Of a stretch of 64,000 nt of DNA, positions 18,372 through 27,213 are shown in pieces. Every line of letters begins with the position of its first letter. Positions within the stretch are counted from its first letter, which is position 1. This DNA comes from Emticicia oligotrophica DSM 17448 (lineage in GTDB: Bacteria > Bacteroidota > Bacteroidia > Cytophagales > Spirosomataceae), in the NCBI RefSeq assembly GCF_000263195.1, contig NC_018748.1, positions 2,170,001 through 2,234,000 on the forward strand. Reading direction: 5' to 3'. The notes under the pieces were generated by a model. It worked only from the letters and a program-made list of their open reading frames with translations. It did not search any database and was not told the DNA's origin. The translations under genes were made by a program, and so were the position numbers.

Positions 18372-19844
18372 TTAGTTAATTACTTTCCCTTTATTAATAC
18401 TCAGGCGTTTATCGACACACGCTGGAATTTCTTCCTCGTAGTGAGTTACGTAAATAAGTGTTTTGTCGAGTTCAAGTACTAATTTATTGACTAAATCTCT
18501 AAAATATACAATATGTTCATAGTCTAACCCTTGGCAAGGTTCGTCTAATAAAAGTAGGGGTGGATTTTTCACCAAAGCCCTTGCCAAAAACACTTGCCGC
18601 TGCTCACCAGTAGAAAGTTGATAGATTTTCCTGTCTGTTAAATGTTTGATATTCAATAGACTAAGATAGTTATCCGTAGTATTTCTCTCTTCATCGCTTA
18701 ATTTTTTGAATAAACCTGCTGAATCGAATAAACCAGAAGCTACGGCTTTCCATACTTCAGTATTGCGAGTAAAATATAGATGAAGTTCGGGCGAGACATA
18801 ACCAATCCGATGCTTTATATCCCAAATACTCTCACCACTCCCACGCTTGCGGTCAAATAAATCGTAGTCATTCTGATAGCCCTGTGGGTTGTCGGCTGTA
18901 ATCAAACTCAAAATTGTACTTTTCCCTGAGCCGTTTGGCCCCATTAAAGCCCATTTTTCACCACGTTTTACTGCCCAACTTACGCCATCAACGACATTTA
19001 CACCTTTGTATGTGACGGTTACATTTCTCAAATTGAGAGCATAGTCAAAATCATTGCGAGTTGGATTTTGCTTGATAAGCGATAAAATATCTGTATTAAT
19101 TTGGATTGTGGAATTGTGGATAACTTGTTGATAATCGGCAGGCTGTGTGGATGTACGCTTTATTTTCCCCTCTTGGAGCTGAAGAATATTGGTAATACAA
19201 GAAGGTATTTCTTTTGGAGTAGTTACCATTAAAATCATGATTCCTGCAGCCGCAACCTGATTAAGTACTTGGTGTAAAATACCCCTACTTTCAATATCTA
19301 AACCTACAAAAGGGTTATCGAGAATAAGAACTTTAGGTCTACGTAAAAGTGAGAGTGTAATGAGCGTCCGGCGGGTCTCTCCATTGGAAAGTGTTACTAT
19401 TTTTCTTTCAAGCAAATGGTTTATTTTCAGTAGGTTAGCGGTTTTTATTAGCTCTTCTTCGGTATAAGGCAGAGGTGGTAAATCAACTGATTTTTCATCA
19501 ACCGTTCCGATGGGTTTAACCTGATTTTGTAAGATTTCTCGTACCGTTGGAGCTATTTCAGCATCCATTGAATTGAAGCGTTGTTGGTAATATTGGGTAG
19601 CCGACTCAACAATTCGGTTGAAACTATAATCTCTCGCCACAAACGCAATTTCATCATAATTTGGCTTTGAAATTCTTCCTTTAGTAGGAAAAATCTTACC
19701 CGCAACGGCCTCCAATAAAGTACTTTTTCCGGAGCCATTACCGCCCACAATCGCCCAGTTTTCGTTGGCGTTTACTTGCCAATTGATATTTTCTAAAACC
19801 GTGCGGTCGCCTTTCTGAATGCTTACTTCTTCAAATGTTATCAT
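18372..19844 (-). CDS. modF: double ABC ATPase, ModF-like
   Basis: 490 residues with two complete ABC nucleotide-binding domains. Domain 1 has Walker A GGNGSGKSTLL and signature LSNGETRRTLI with Walker B VLILDNPF. Domain 2 has Walker A GPNGSGKSTIL, signature LSTGEQRQVFLARAL and Walker B LLLLDEPCQGLD. There are no membrane segments. E. coli ModF, a duplicated ATPase linked to molybdate genes, has the same layout and the same length. The nearby Mo-enzyme (sorA) and moaD genes support the assignment, but a general soluble ABC-F-like role cannot be excluded. The ATG at 19844 is taken as start. Confidence 0.75.
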   Translation of the reverse strand: MITFEEVSIQKGDRTVLENINWQVNANENWAIVGGNGSGKSTLLEAVAGKIFPTKGRISKPNYDEIAFVARDYSFNRIVESATQYYQQRFNSMDAEIAPTVREILQNQVKPIGTVDEKSVDLPPLPYTEEELIKTANLLKINHLLERKIVTLSNGETRRTLITLSLLRRPKVLILDNPFVGLDIESRGILHQVLNQVAAAGIMILMVTTPKEIPSCITNILQLQEGKIKRTSTQPADYQQVIHNSTIQINTDILSLIKQNPTRNDFDYALNLRNVTVTYKGVNVVDGVSWAVKRGEKWALMGPNGSGKSTILSLITADNPQGYQNDYDLFDRKRGSGESIWDIKHRIGYVSPELHLYFTRNTEVWKAVASGLFDSAGLFKKLSDEERNTTDNYLSLLNIKHLTDRKIYQLSTGEQRQVFLARALVKNPPLLLLDEPCQGLDYEHIVYFRDLVNKLVLELDKTLIYVTHYEEEIPACVDKRLSINKGKVIN

Positions 19845-20012
19845 CAAATCAAATGCGTAGTTTTATCGCTGTTTATTTTTTGAATGCAAGTTATATTATT
19901 TTTATATTTAGTCGAAAAAAGCATTAGAGTTTGTATAAAAATCTCACTATTAAGATTTACATAAACCTATTTTTAAAAATAGTGGTTATAAGTTTACCTG
20001 ATAGACAAAAAT

Positions 20013-20255
20013 ATGAACATTAAAATATTGTGCTTCGGCATAACCCGCGATATTATTGGGCAATTCGAATATGCTACTTCGCTGGGTGAATCTGCAACAG
20101 TGGCCGACTTAAAACAGCATCTTTCAACAAATTTTCCTACTTTTGCGACCTTAAAGTCGTTGAGAGTAGCTATTAATTCGGAATATGCCGAAGATTCGGC
20201 AATGTTAAAAGAAAACGATGAAATCGTTTTGATTCCACCTGTTAGTGGAGGTTGA
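20013..20255 (+). CDS. moaD: MoaD/ThiS-family sulfur carrier (molybdopterin synthase small subunit)
   Basis: An 80-residue ubiquitin-like protein ending in the diagnostic double glycine (IPPVSGG), which is adenylated and thiocarboxylated before donating sulfur to the molybdopterin precursor. The N-terminal strand MNIKILCFGITRDIIG and the loop ATVADLKQHLSTNFPTFATL fit MoaD better than ThiS. No moaE or other cofactor genes are adjacent. It lies divergently from the ModF-like gene and near the sulfite dehydrogenase that would need the cofactor. Confidence 0.88.
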   Translation: MNIKILCFGITRDIIGQFEYATSLGESATVADLKQHLSTNFPTFATLKSLRVAINSEYAEDSAMLKENDEIVLIPPVSGG

Positions 20256-20307
20256 TGATTGCGAAGAAAGAAATATTCGCTTAAAATTTTAAAAGAAACT
20301 TTATACA

Positions 20308-20940
20308 ATGGAAAATCCAGTTTTGATTTTTGGAGCCGGGAATCTCGGAAAAATAGCCTTAGATATCTTTAACCGTAATAATATTGTGGTATATGGTTTT
20401 TTAGATGATAATAAAGAACTACATAATACCGAAATCGGAGATGTAATGGTTTTGGGCGAAACCGATGATGATGGTTTTTTAAAGCTAATCGGACAAAAAA
20501 CTGAGGCATTTGTGGCCCTTGAAAATACAAAAGAGCGTAAAAAACTCGTAGAAATGCTCAATAATCGCCGAAAAACAATGCCTGTCAATGCGGTGCACAA
20601 CACTGCGGTAGTTTCGGCCGATGCCTTTATTGGGCATGGAAATTTAGTGGCAGCACGTGCTATCGTAAATCCTTATGCAATTGTAGGTAATCATTGCATC
20701 ATTCAAGCGTCAGCGGTGGTTGATATCAATGCAAGTGTAGGAGATTATGTACAAATTGGTGCTGGGGCAATTATTAATAGTGAAGCCGTAGTAGAAGAAG
20801 GTGCATTTATTGGTTCGGGGGCGGTCATTATTTCTGGTGTGACGGTTGGTAAAAATGCTCGTGTAGGTGCAGGTTCAGTAGTTATTGAAAATGTAGCTGA
20901 AGGAACCACTGTCTTCGGAAATCCTGCGAAAAAGATATAA
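20308..20940 (+). CDS. NeuD/PglD-like sugar O- or N-acyltransferase (hexapeptide repeat)
   Basis: A 210-residue protein with an N-terminal Rossmann-like domain (LIFGAGNLGKIALDIF, residues 5-20) that binds a nucleotide sugar in this family. It is followed by a left-handed beta-helix of hexapeptide repeats (VVSADAFIGHGNLVAARAIV through AFIGSGAVIISGVTVGKNARVGAGSVV) and the typical end VFGNPAKKI. Such enzymes acetylate sialic acids or UDP-amino sugars. No glycan biosynthesis genes are nearby, so the substrate is open. It starts 52 bases after moaD and may share its transcript. A complex palindromic repeat follows. Confidence 0.88.
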   Translation: MENPVLIFGAGNLGKIALDIFNRNNIVVYGFLDDNKELHNTEIGDVMVLGETDDDGFLKLIGQKTEAFVALENTKERKKLVEMLNNRRKTMPVNAVHNTAVVSADAFIGHGNLVAARAIVNPYAIVGNHCIIQASAVVDINASVGDYVQIGAGAIINSEAVVEEGAFIGSGAVIISGVTVGKNARVGAGSVVIENVAEGTTVFGNPAKKI

Positions 20941-21050
20941 ACTTGTTGCCTTCGACTCCGCTCAGGCAACGGTATAATTCGGCGGTTGCTCGTTCAAGCA
21001 ACGGTAAAACACGGTGGTTGAGCGGAGTCGAAACCGCCGTGTTTTACCGC
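20941..21050. repeat. complex intergenic palindromic element (REP-like)
   Basis: Several nested inverted repeats: TTCGACTCCGCTCA (20951-20964) pairs perfectly with 21019-21032; an 18-base arm at 21002-21019 pairs with 21032-21049 with a single G-T wobble; and GTTGCT/AGCAAC forms a small hairpin between. The arms overlap, so alternative folds compete. The base composition is much richer in G and C than the surroundings. It sits between convergent genes and probably also terminates transcription. Confidence 0.8.
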
Positions 21051-21051
21051 T

Positions 21052-21657
21052 TCAATGTTCTTTCGCAAAATTCTTTTCACCTGCTTCAATGGCTACTTTT
21101 AAGTGATTTTCCTTTGGCGGAATCGGGCAACTATAGCCAGCACTAAAAGCACAATAAGGGTTATAAGCTTTATTGAAATCTAAGTAAATTTTATCTCCTT
21201 CCAATTGGCTCATTCGTAAATCCAAATAACGCCCTCCACCATAGCTTTCTTTCCCATTGGTCAGGTCTTTAAATGGAATAAACAAATAATCTCGGTATTG
21301 TGGCAAATTTCGAAGTCTAAGCGATTGATATACTGCTACTTTATAGGGTTTTCCATCTATTTCAAATTTTAATTCCCCGAACTTCGTATAAGTTGCCGTT
21401 TGCCCCGACGAAGTAGGAATATCAAAAGGTTTTTCTTTTTTCTTAGTCAATACAAATTCGCACAAAACCTTGTATTTTTCGTTTGGCTCAAAAAATCGCA
21501 AATATTCAAGGTCTTCTTTTTTTAGAGGCGAATTTGAATCTTTTAGAAATTCTGTTTTGTATTCTTCTCGATGTTTTTCGATTTCTGCTTTAAAATCTTG
21601 AGCAAAAAGTGTGGAACAAAATAAGCCACAGCAAGCAACTAAAAAAAATGCTTTCAT
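21052..21657 (-). CDS. DUF1684 family secreted protein
   Basis: 201 residues with a signal peptide (MKAFFLVACCGLFCSTLFAQ). The DUF1684 pattern is clear: an N-terminal helix KAEIEKHREEYKTEFLKDSNSPLKKEDLEYLRFF, the middle GKESYGGGRYLDLR, and the conserved C-terminal DFNKAYNPYCAFSAGYSCPIPPKENHLKVAIEAGEK. The function of the family is not established. The start codon overlaps the stop of the upstream MFS gene by four bases, so the two are translationally coupled. Confidence 0.88.
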   Translation of the reverse strand: MKAFFLVACCGLFCSTLFAQDFKAEIEKHREEYKTEFLKDSNSPLKKEDLEYLRFFEPNEKYKVLCEFVLTKKKEKPFDIPTSSGQTATYTKFGELKFEIDGKPYKVAVYQSLRLRNLPQYRDYLFIPFKDLTNGKESYGGGRYLDLRMSQLEGDKIYLDFNKAYNPYCAFSAGYSCPIPPKENHLKVAIEAGEKNFAKEH

Positions 21658-22847
21658 TGCGTGATTGATTTAACTGTTTTGGCGATAAAAATACTGAAAA
21701 ATATCATTAACATAGAAAAATATCCTACATAAGGGTAATTTTCGATAAAACCAGAAGGTGTTTTGTGAATAATAAAACCACCTATATTCGTTGCAATGGC
21801 TTGAGCTAAAAGCTGTACAGAAGAGTTAATGGCCATAAAACTGCCTCTTTGCTGAGGCGTAACCACGTTTGAGATAATCGCTTGGGTTGGAATCAGACGG
21901 CCATTTGAAAACACGAAGAAAATTCCAGCAATAATCAATACAATCCAAAGTTCGCCCGAAAACATATTAGTAATCAAGAAAATTGGTAGCATTGAAAGTA
22001 TGGCAAAAGTTACAAAAACTGGATATTTTCCTTTTCTATCAGCCAATTTGCCAACCATTGGGGCTGAGAAAATAGTCAATAAACCACCTACAAAATAAAT
22101 CAAAAAGATATTATCCTGACTATATCCAACATTCGAAACTAAAGTTGGAGAAATATATGGAATGATACTAAAATGCCCCAACATAATGATGGTAGATAAG
22201 CTCAACGCACGCAACTGATTAGGGTTTTTCGCAATATTTGTAATGGCCTCGAACGGATTTTGTTTGTGTTGTTTATTGCGTAAATGTTTATCTAAGACAG
22301 GAACAAATCTACTGATTAAGAAAATAACCACAATACCTAGTACCCCTAATACTAAAAAAGGAGAATGCCAACCAAAATGACTGGCTAAATATAAACCTGA
22401 TGGAATACCAACAACCGATGCTAAAGAAAAGGCCGTTGTAATAAAGCCCATGGCAGTAGCACGACGTTCGTACTCGAAAGTATCGGCTACGATTGACAAA
22501 ACTTGTGAGCCAATTAAACCCCCAAAAGTTCCTGCAATGGTTCGGGTGAGTATTAGAATCTCGAAGGTAGGAGCAAAGGCACATGCAACAGTGCCCGCTA
22601 CAAAACCCGTATAGGCAAATAATACTACTTTTTTACGGTCGTAATTATCTACGAAAAAGGCTGAAAGAAACCCAGAAATACCCGCACTAAGACCATAAGC
22701 CGAGACTATAAAGCCAAATTGACGTGGTGAAATATCAAAAATCTTGATTAATTGTGGCCCTAAAGGCATCATAATCATAAAATCTATGATATGTGTAAAA
22801 TTAATACAAGCTAATATGAAGAGTAATAGTTTTTCCTTTTGAGTCAT
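21654..22847 (-). CDS. major facilitator superfamily transporter
   Basis: A 397-residue transporter with about twelve hydrophobic helices. The MFS loop 2-3 motif is present in the form FVDNYDRKKVVLFAYTG, and helix 5 carries GFITTAFSLASVVGIPSGLYLASHFGWHSPF, typical of proton-driven drug or sugar efflux proteins. A cytoplasmic loop with RNKQHKQNP separates the halves. It overlaps the downstream DUF1684 gene. Efflux is likely; the substrate is unknown. Confidence 0.9.
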   Translation of the reverse strand: MTQKEKLLLFILACINFTHIIDFMIMMPLGPQLIKIFDISPRQFGFIVSAYGLSAGISGFLSAFFVDNYDRKKVVLFAYTGFVAGTVACAFAPTFEILILTRTIAGTFGGLIGSQVLSIVADTFEYERRATAMGFITTAFSLASVVGIPSGLYLASHFGWHSPFLVLGVLGIVVIFLISRFVPVLDKHLRNKQHKQNPFEAITNIAKNPNQLRALSLSTIIMLGHFSIIPYISPTLVSNVGYSQDNIFLIYFVGGLLTIFSAPMVGKLADRKGKYPVFVTFAILSMLPIFLITNMFSGELWIVLIIAGIFFVFSNGRLIPTQAIISNVVTPQQRGSFMAINSSVQLLAQAIATNIGGFIIHKTPSGFIENYPYVGYFSMLMIFFSIFIAKTVKSITQ

Positions 22848-22996
22848 TTAAGAAGTGCTTTTGTAATTTATCCTTAATTTTTCAACGAACTTCTTGAAAA
22901 AATAATTCCGATGCTAAATGAAGTGACTATCTTTGAAGATGATACTTTCATCAATTAATAATCATTAAGTAGTTAAGAATAAATTAATATATCTAA

Positions 22997-24079
22997 ATGC
23001 CAAACGAATTTATAATCAATCAATTACCTTCTAATAAAATACTCATTGAAGAGAAAGAATATCATTTTTATAGCGGTACTTCCTATTTAGGTTTAAATCA
23101 AGATGCTGATTTCAAGCATTTGCTTATTGAAGGTATTAATCGCTATGGAATGTCGTTTGGAAGTTCACGGAATGGAAATTTACAACTAGATATTTATGCG
23201 GCTGCCGAAGAAAAGATGGCTCGTTGGGTTGGAGCCGAAAAAGCTCTGACGGTATCTTCTGGAATGTTGGCTGGACAAGTGGTTGCACAATTTCTAAAAA
23301 CTCAAGATTCCACATTTTTTTATGCTCCAAGTAGTCATGCAGCCAATTTTCATGAGCCTAATGTGGTTTTACCTAATATAAGTTTTGAAAATTGGGCAGA
23401 AAATATCGCTCAAGAAATTTCTGAAAATGGGGCTACACATTCGGTTATTGTTTGTAATTCATGCGATGCTCTTAAGCTCACGCCTTATCATTTCGATTGG
23501 ACTGTACAATTACCGCAAAATCAAAAAACTACGCTTATTATTGACGATTCACATGGATTAGGTATTACAGGCGATAATGGGGCAGGTGTTTTCCAGAATA
23601 TTTTTGTCAATGCCAATGTTCGTTTAGTGGTGGTAAGTTCGCTGCACAAGGCAATGGGGATTGCTGGTGGCGTAATTTTTAGTGATTCTGATTTTATCGA
23701 ACAGCTTCGCCATACTGCATTTTTTTCTTCTTGTTCGCCCATTACGCCAGCATATCTTTACGCCTATATGCATGCCGATGATGCATACTCCAAAAACCAA
23801 CAAAAACTCAAAGAAAATATCGCAAGGTTTACACACAAACTTATAGAGAATCAAGGTATCAAAATATTTAATTACTTAGAGGGTTATCCAGTATTTTATT
23901 CATTGCGAGATGAACTGTATGATTTCTTATTTCAACACCAAATATTAATTTACAGTTTTGCCTATCCAATCAAAACAGGAAAACCAAATACAAGAATTGT
24001 CATTAGTGCTTGGCATGAAGCTGAGCAACTAGATTTTTTAGCAGAAAAAATCGGAGAATTTACCAAGGTTAATTCCTGA
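22997..24079 (+). CDS. PLP-dependent alpha-oxoamine synthase family protein (KBL/BioF-like)
   Basis: 360 residues of fold-type I aminotransferase. Family marks: SGTSYLGLNQD near the start, YGMSFGSSRNGNLQLDIYAAAEEKMARWVGAEKALTVSSGM, the cofactor Asp in IIDDSHGLGITGDNGAG, and the Schiff-base lysine in VVSSLHKAMGIAGG. Close relatives make 8-amino-7-oxononanoate (BioF) or 2-amino-3-ketobutyrate. The sequence is shorter and more divergent than typical BioF and no biotin genes are adjacent, so the acyl substrate is not assigned. Confidence 0.85.
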   Translation: MPNEFIINQLPSNKILIEEKEYHFYSGTSYLGLNQDADFKHLLIEGINRYGMSFGSSRNGNLQLDIYAAAEEKMARWVGAEKALTVSSGMLAGQVVAQFLKTQDSTFFYAPSSHAANFHEPNVVLPNISFENWAENIAQEISENGATHSVIVCNSCDALKLTPYHFDWTVQLPQNQKTTLIIDDSHGLGITGDNGAGVFQNIFVNANVRLVVVSSLHKAMGIAGGVIFSDSDFIEQLRHTAFFSSCSPITPAYLYAYMHADDAYSKNQQKLKENIARFTHKLIENQGIKIFNYLEGYPVFYSLRDELYDFLFQHQILIYSFAYPIKTGKPNTRIVISAWHEAEQLDFLAEKIGEFTKVNS

Positions 24080-24510
24080 ATAGCGTTTTTATCGAAATGG
24101 GGTTTCAAGACGTTTTATTTTAGACGAAAGAAGTAAGTTTTTTAGAGAAACCAGTAAGGTACAATACCATGTCATGTTTTCCTAATTATATAATATAAAT
24201 CCAAAAGACAGCTCGCTGCGTATATAAAAGTAATCAATCAAACTATACATATTTGATTAAATTTTTAGAATTGAATGTCATCAATGCAATAGTTTATACG
24301 TGAAAGAGTGATGAAAAATTGGAGTTTTTCCTTAGAAAGATATTCTACTGCCTAATGTGAGTAGTAGGGTTTAACGGTTGAAAACAGAAAGAGTACCACC
24401 TTTGGTGGCACTCTTTTTTATTGATGCAAAGTGAAGGTCTTGAAATTTTTGATACTTATTCCACTTAATTCTAAAATGTAAAACTACATTTACTTAATGG
24501 GTAAGATATA
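24080..24510. other. gene-free region with an orphan plus-strand terminator
   Basis: No coding sequence is convincing here. A strong hairpin (AAAGAGTACCACC, loop TTT, near-perfect complement) followed by a T-run lies at 24388-24419, more than 300 bases beyond the nearest upstream stop. A 7-base palindromic pair AATCAAA/TTTGATT is near 24236-24258. A long 3' untranslated region or a small RNA ending at 24419 are both possible. Confidence 0.4.
24388..24419 (+). terminator. rho-independent terminator, possibly of a small RNA
   Basis: A 13-base stem with one mismatch, a 3-base loop and a following T-run on the plus strand. It is distant from any upstream plus-strand gene. Confidence 0.7.
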
Positions 24511-25044
24511 TCAACCAATTAGCCAAATTTGGTCTTCTTCATGGCCTTGTTCGGTCCATTCTACTAAAACCCTCTGAGTATCAAGCGTATTTACACGCAT
24601 ACCAGTATAGTCGGGTTGAATCGGTAAATCTCTTTCGTAGCGGCGGTTAATTAAACAAAGGAGTTCGACTTTCTCTGGGCGACCAAATGCTTGCATGGCA
24701 TCAATAGCAGCACGAACCATGCGTCCAGTGGCCAATACATCATCAATTAATATAACTTTCTTTCCTTCAATGACAAAAGGTACTTTCGTAGCGTTTGGTT
24801 TAAGAGGTGAGTCTCTCCTTCTGAAATCATCACGAAAGAAAGTAGCATCAAGATATCCTAATTTAATAGCAATGCCTGTCTCTTCGCTTAACTTCTTAGT
24901 AATGCGTTCGGCCAAATGAATTCCTCTTGGTTGTAAGCCCAAAATCACTGAATTCGAAAAATCAGCATGGTTCTCAATCAATTGCTGACATAATCGATTG
25001 ATTGTAATATCAAGTAAAGGATTACTAAGAATGAGTCGTTTCAT
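24511..25044 (-). CDS. pyrR: PyrR-type bifunctional pyrimidine regulator / uracil phosphoribosyltransferase
   Basis: A 177-residue type I phosphoribosyltransferase. The PRPP loop is KVILIDDVLATGRMVRAAIDAM, and the PyrR-specific segment GLQPRGIHLAERI precedes it. The C-terminal WTEQGHEEDQIWLI also fits PyrR. In Firmicutes PyrR binds pyr mRNA leaders; in Bacteroidota it is usually listed as the phosphoribosyltransferase. No pyrimidine biosynthesis gene is adjacent. It is divergent from the peptidyl-tRNA hydrolase gene with a 125-base gap. Confidence 0.92.
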   Translation of the reverse strand: MKRLILSNPLLDITINRLCQQLIENHADFSNSVILGLQPRGIHLAERITKKLSEETGIAIKLGYLDATFFRDDFRRRDSPLKPNATKVPFVIEGKKVILIDDVLATGRMVRAAIDAMQAFGRPEKVELLCLINRRYERDLPIQPDYTGMRVNTLDTQRVLVEWTEQGHEEDQIWLIG

Positions 25045-25169
25045 ACTCCTGCCACAAATCTGGAAATGGTTTTGTTAAAAATAATCAAGTTGTAAATCTA
25101 ATAAATAGATGGACTAATTCTGCTAAAATTTCAGAACTTTGCACAAAATTTATTTATAAATTAAGGAAT

Positions 25170-25730
25170 ATGAAATATTTGATAGCTGGGCTTGGCAATA
25201 TTGGCCCCGAGTATGCATTTACCAGACATAACGTTGGCTTTATGGCACTTGATAGATTGGCGGCACAACAAGGCTTTTCATTTAAAATGGAAAGACTGGC
25301 TTATACTGCCGAATTCAAATACAAAGGGAAACAAATCTATTGTATTAAACCAACTACCTACATGAATTTAAGCGGAAATGCTATCAACTATTGGTTGCAG
25401 GCATTAAAAATTCCGGTAGAAAATCTTTTAGTGATATGTGATGACCTCGCTTTACCTTTTGGTAAGCTTCGATTAAAGACTAAAGGCTCGCACGGTGGAC
25501 AGAATGGTTTACGAAATATTGAAGAGAAATTAGGTACGAATGCCTATAACCGATTGCGGTTCGGAATCGGCAATAATTTCCCTGCTGGCAGACAGGTAGA
25601 TTATGTCTTAAAAGCTTTTAATGACGATGAAATGGCTCAACTTGTCGATAGATTAGACCGTGTTGGCGAAATAATTTTGAATTTTTGCACAATTGGAGTA
25701 GAGAGAACAATGAATTTTTACAACGAATGA
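25170..25730 (+). CDS. pth: peptidyl-tRNA hydrolase
   Basis: 186 residues matching bacterial Pth throughout: AGLGNIGPEYAFTRHNVGFMALD with Asn10 and catalytic His20, KPTTYMNLSGNAI, and DDLALPFGKLRLKTKGSHGGQNGLRNI with the conserved Asp. It hydrolyses peptidyl-tRNA released from stalled ribosomes. Length is normal for the family. It stands as a single-gene unit. Confidence 0.97.
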   Translation: MKYLIAGLGNIGPEYAFTRHNVGFMALDRLAAQQGFSFKMERLAYTAEFKYKGKQIYCIKPTTYMNLSGNAINYWLQALKIPVENLLVICDDLALPFGKLRLKTKGSHGGQNGLRNIEEKLGTNAYNRLRFGIGNNFPAGRQVDYVLKAFNDDEMAQLVDRLDRVGEIILNFCTIGVERTMNFYNE

Positions 25731-25904
25731 TTGTACTTTTTAAAGAATTTTTACTTTTAGTGAAATTGAAATATTATATAAGTTGTATTTTTTTTATGCA
25801 AATAAAATTTTGTTTTTGCACTTAAAATTTACTTTTAATTTCTGTAATATTGGAAAAATCCAAATATTTTTAGAACAATATTCGGTTGTGTAGTCTAGTG
25901 TATA

Positions 25905-25936
25905 TTTGGATTATAATAATTTTCCTTATACCTTTG
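25905..25936 (+). promoter_or_regulatory. Bacteroidota-type promoter of the small secreted protein gene
   Basis: TTTG at 25905-25908, a 20-base spacer, and TACCTTTG at 25929-25936 match the -33 TTTG and -7 TAnnTTTG consensus. Transcription should start near 25943, giving a leader of about 28 bases before the ATG at 25971. Confidence 0.75.
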
Positions 25937-25970
25937 CATCGTTATCCACAGAAAGTAATAGAACAAAACA

Positions 25971-26432
25971 ATGAAAAATTCATTTAAATCTGTTATATTT
26001 GCATTGGTATTCGGGTCATTCATGACTACTGCAAATATTGTAAAAGCAAATGACCGCGATTCAGCCAACAAAGAGGTAATCTTAGTTAGAGGTGCTGAAA
26101 AGAGTTTCGCAGATTTTATGTCAAAAAATGCGAAAAAGTTAGTAAAAACAAACGATTGGAATATTTTCACAGAAGTAGTGACTTTATATAATGCCTCTCC
26201 GTCTAAGTTCATGACAGTGAGTGCGGACAAAAAAGAAGCATTTGTTAAAGCAGTTGAAAATATCGAAGTAAAACTTGATAAAGTACGTGGCGAAGAAGCG
26301 AAGATTTGGAAGAAAAAGGTAACAACAACAGCCGCTGTAGTTAAAGTTTTATGGAATTACCAATCAAACGTTGAGTCAACAGACACAGAACAGACAGTTG
26401 CTCCAGCAGCAATTGAAATGTTAGGTCGTTAA
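25971..26432 (+). CDS. small exported protein of unknown function
   Basis: A 153-residue product with a signal peptide (MKNSFKSVIFALVFGSFM, cleavage near VKA). The mature part is charged and lysine-rich with predicted helices (KEVILVRGAEKSFADFMSKNA; VKAVENIEVKLDKVRGEEAKIWKKKV) and a flexible Thr/Ala-rich tail. No family is recognised. A good promoter upstream and a rho-independent terminator downstream frame it as a single-gene transcript, so expression is likely. Confidence 0.75.
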   Translation: MKNSFKSVIFALVFGSFMTTANIVKANDRDSANKEVILVRGAEKSFADFMSKNAKKLVKTNDWNIFTEVVTLYNASPSKFMTVSADKKEAFVKAVENIEVKLDKVRGEEAKIWKKKVTTTAAVVKVLWNYQSNVESTDTEQTVAPAAIEMLGR

Positions 26433-26501
26433 GACTCAACTTTCAAGAAGAATATTAAGTTTTCATAGTTTAATAGGTTAGGGTTGAATAGATGGACGCT
26501 T

Positions 26502-26537
26502 ACCCCACTGCTTCTGGCGGTGGGGTCAAGTTTTTTT
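26502..26537 (+). terminator. rho-independent terminator
   Basis: ACCCCAC at 26502-26508 pairs with GTGGGGT at 26520-26526, followed by seven T residues at 26531-26537. Confidence 0.8.
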
Positions 26538-26632
26538 AGGGGGTACCTATTCTCCAATGGAACATCTAAGCCTCTAAATGGTGTTATCTAAATGCTTTGG
26601 TAGAGAATACCTAAATCAAAACCTAAAACATA

Positions 26633-27172
26633 ATGCGTAAACTTTTATTTATCAGCCTCTTATTGGCAGGATGTACTAATTCAGAAACCACACAATCTTC
26701 CAAAATATACTTCGATTTAGCTGGTTTAGTTAATCAGCAAATTGCTTCATTAACACAAAAACAACCACTTGCTCATAAAAGTCTTTTATTAGAAGAAAAA
26801 ACGGAGGCAATTAATACCACAAAGATCGATTGGAAAAAAGAGTTTGAACTTTTCTTACAAGCCGATTTAAACAAGCAATCGTATCAATTAAGCTATGATG
26901 TGGCTGAAGGCCCGCAGAAGCTGAGCTACACGCTTAAAAAAGGGGAGAGCCTGCCCGTCAAGTTGCTCGTAATTGTTTTTGATGAAAAAGAGAGACCCAT
27001 ACATATAGAAGCTTTACTTCAAACTAAAAACTATTTATATGAGTCGGAGAAACATCTTCAAATGAACCTTGAAAATAATCAAGTAATTAATTATCAGATT
27101 ATTGGTTGGCAGGAATTATTTGTTGGGAAAAGAAAGAATTTTAAAGTGAATGGTATATTGGTGAACAAATAA
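26633..27172 (+). CDS. hypothetical lipoprotein
   Basis: A 179-residue protein with a lipoprotein signal (MRKLLFISLLLAGCTNS, lipobox Cys14). The mature part is a soluble domain rich in alternating strands (SYQLSYDVAEGPQKLSYTLKKGESLPVKLLVIVFDEKERPIHIEALLQ), which reads like a small beta-rich fold. No known family is recognised. The neighbouring genes are convergent (TPM protein) and a separate secreted protein, so context gives no function. Confidence 0.75.
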   Translation: MRKLLFISLLLAGCTNSETTQSSKIYFDLAGLVNQQIASLTQKQPLAHKSLLLEEKTEAINTTKIDWKKEFELFLQADLNKQSYQLSYDVAEGPQKLSYTLKKGESLPVKLLVIVFDEKERPIHIEALLQTKNYLYESEKHLQMNLENNQVINYQIIGWQELFVGKRKNFKVNGILVNK

Positions 27173-27213
27173 TTGAAAGCTAAAAAATACCAAAATTTTG
27201 TTATTTAAACAGT

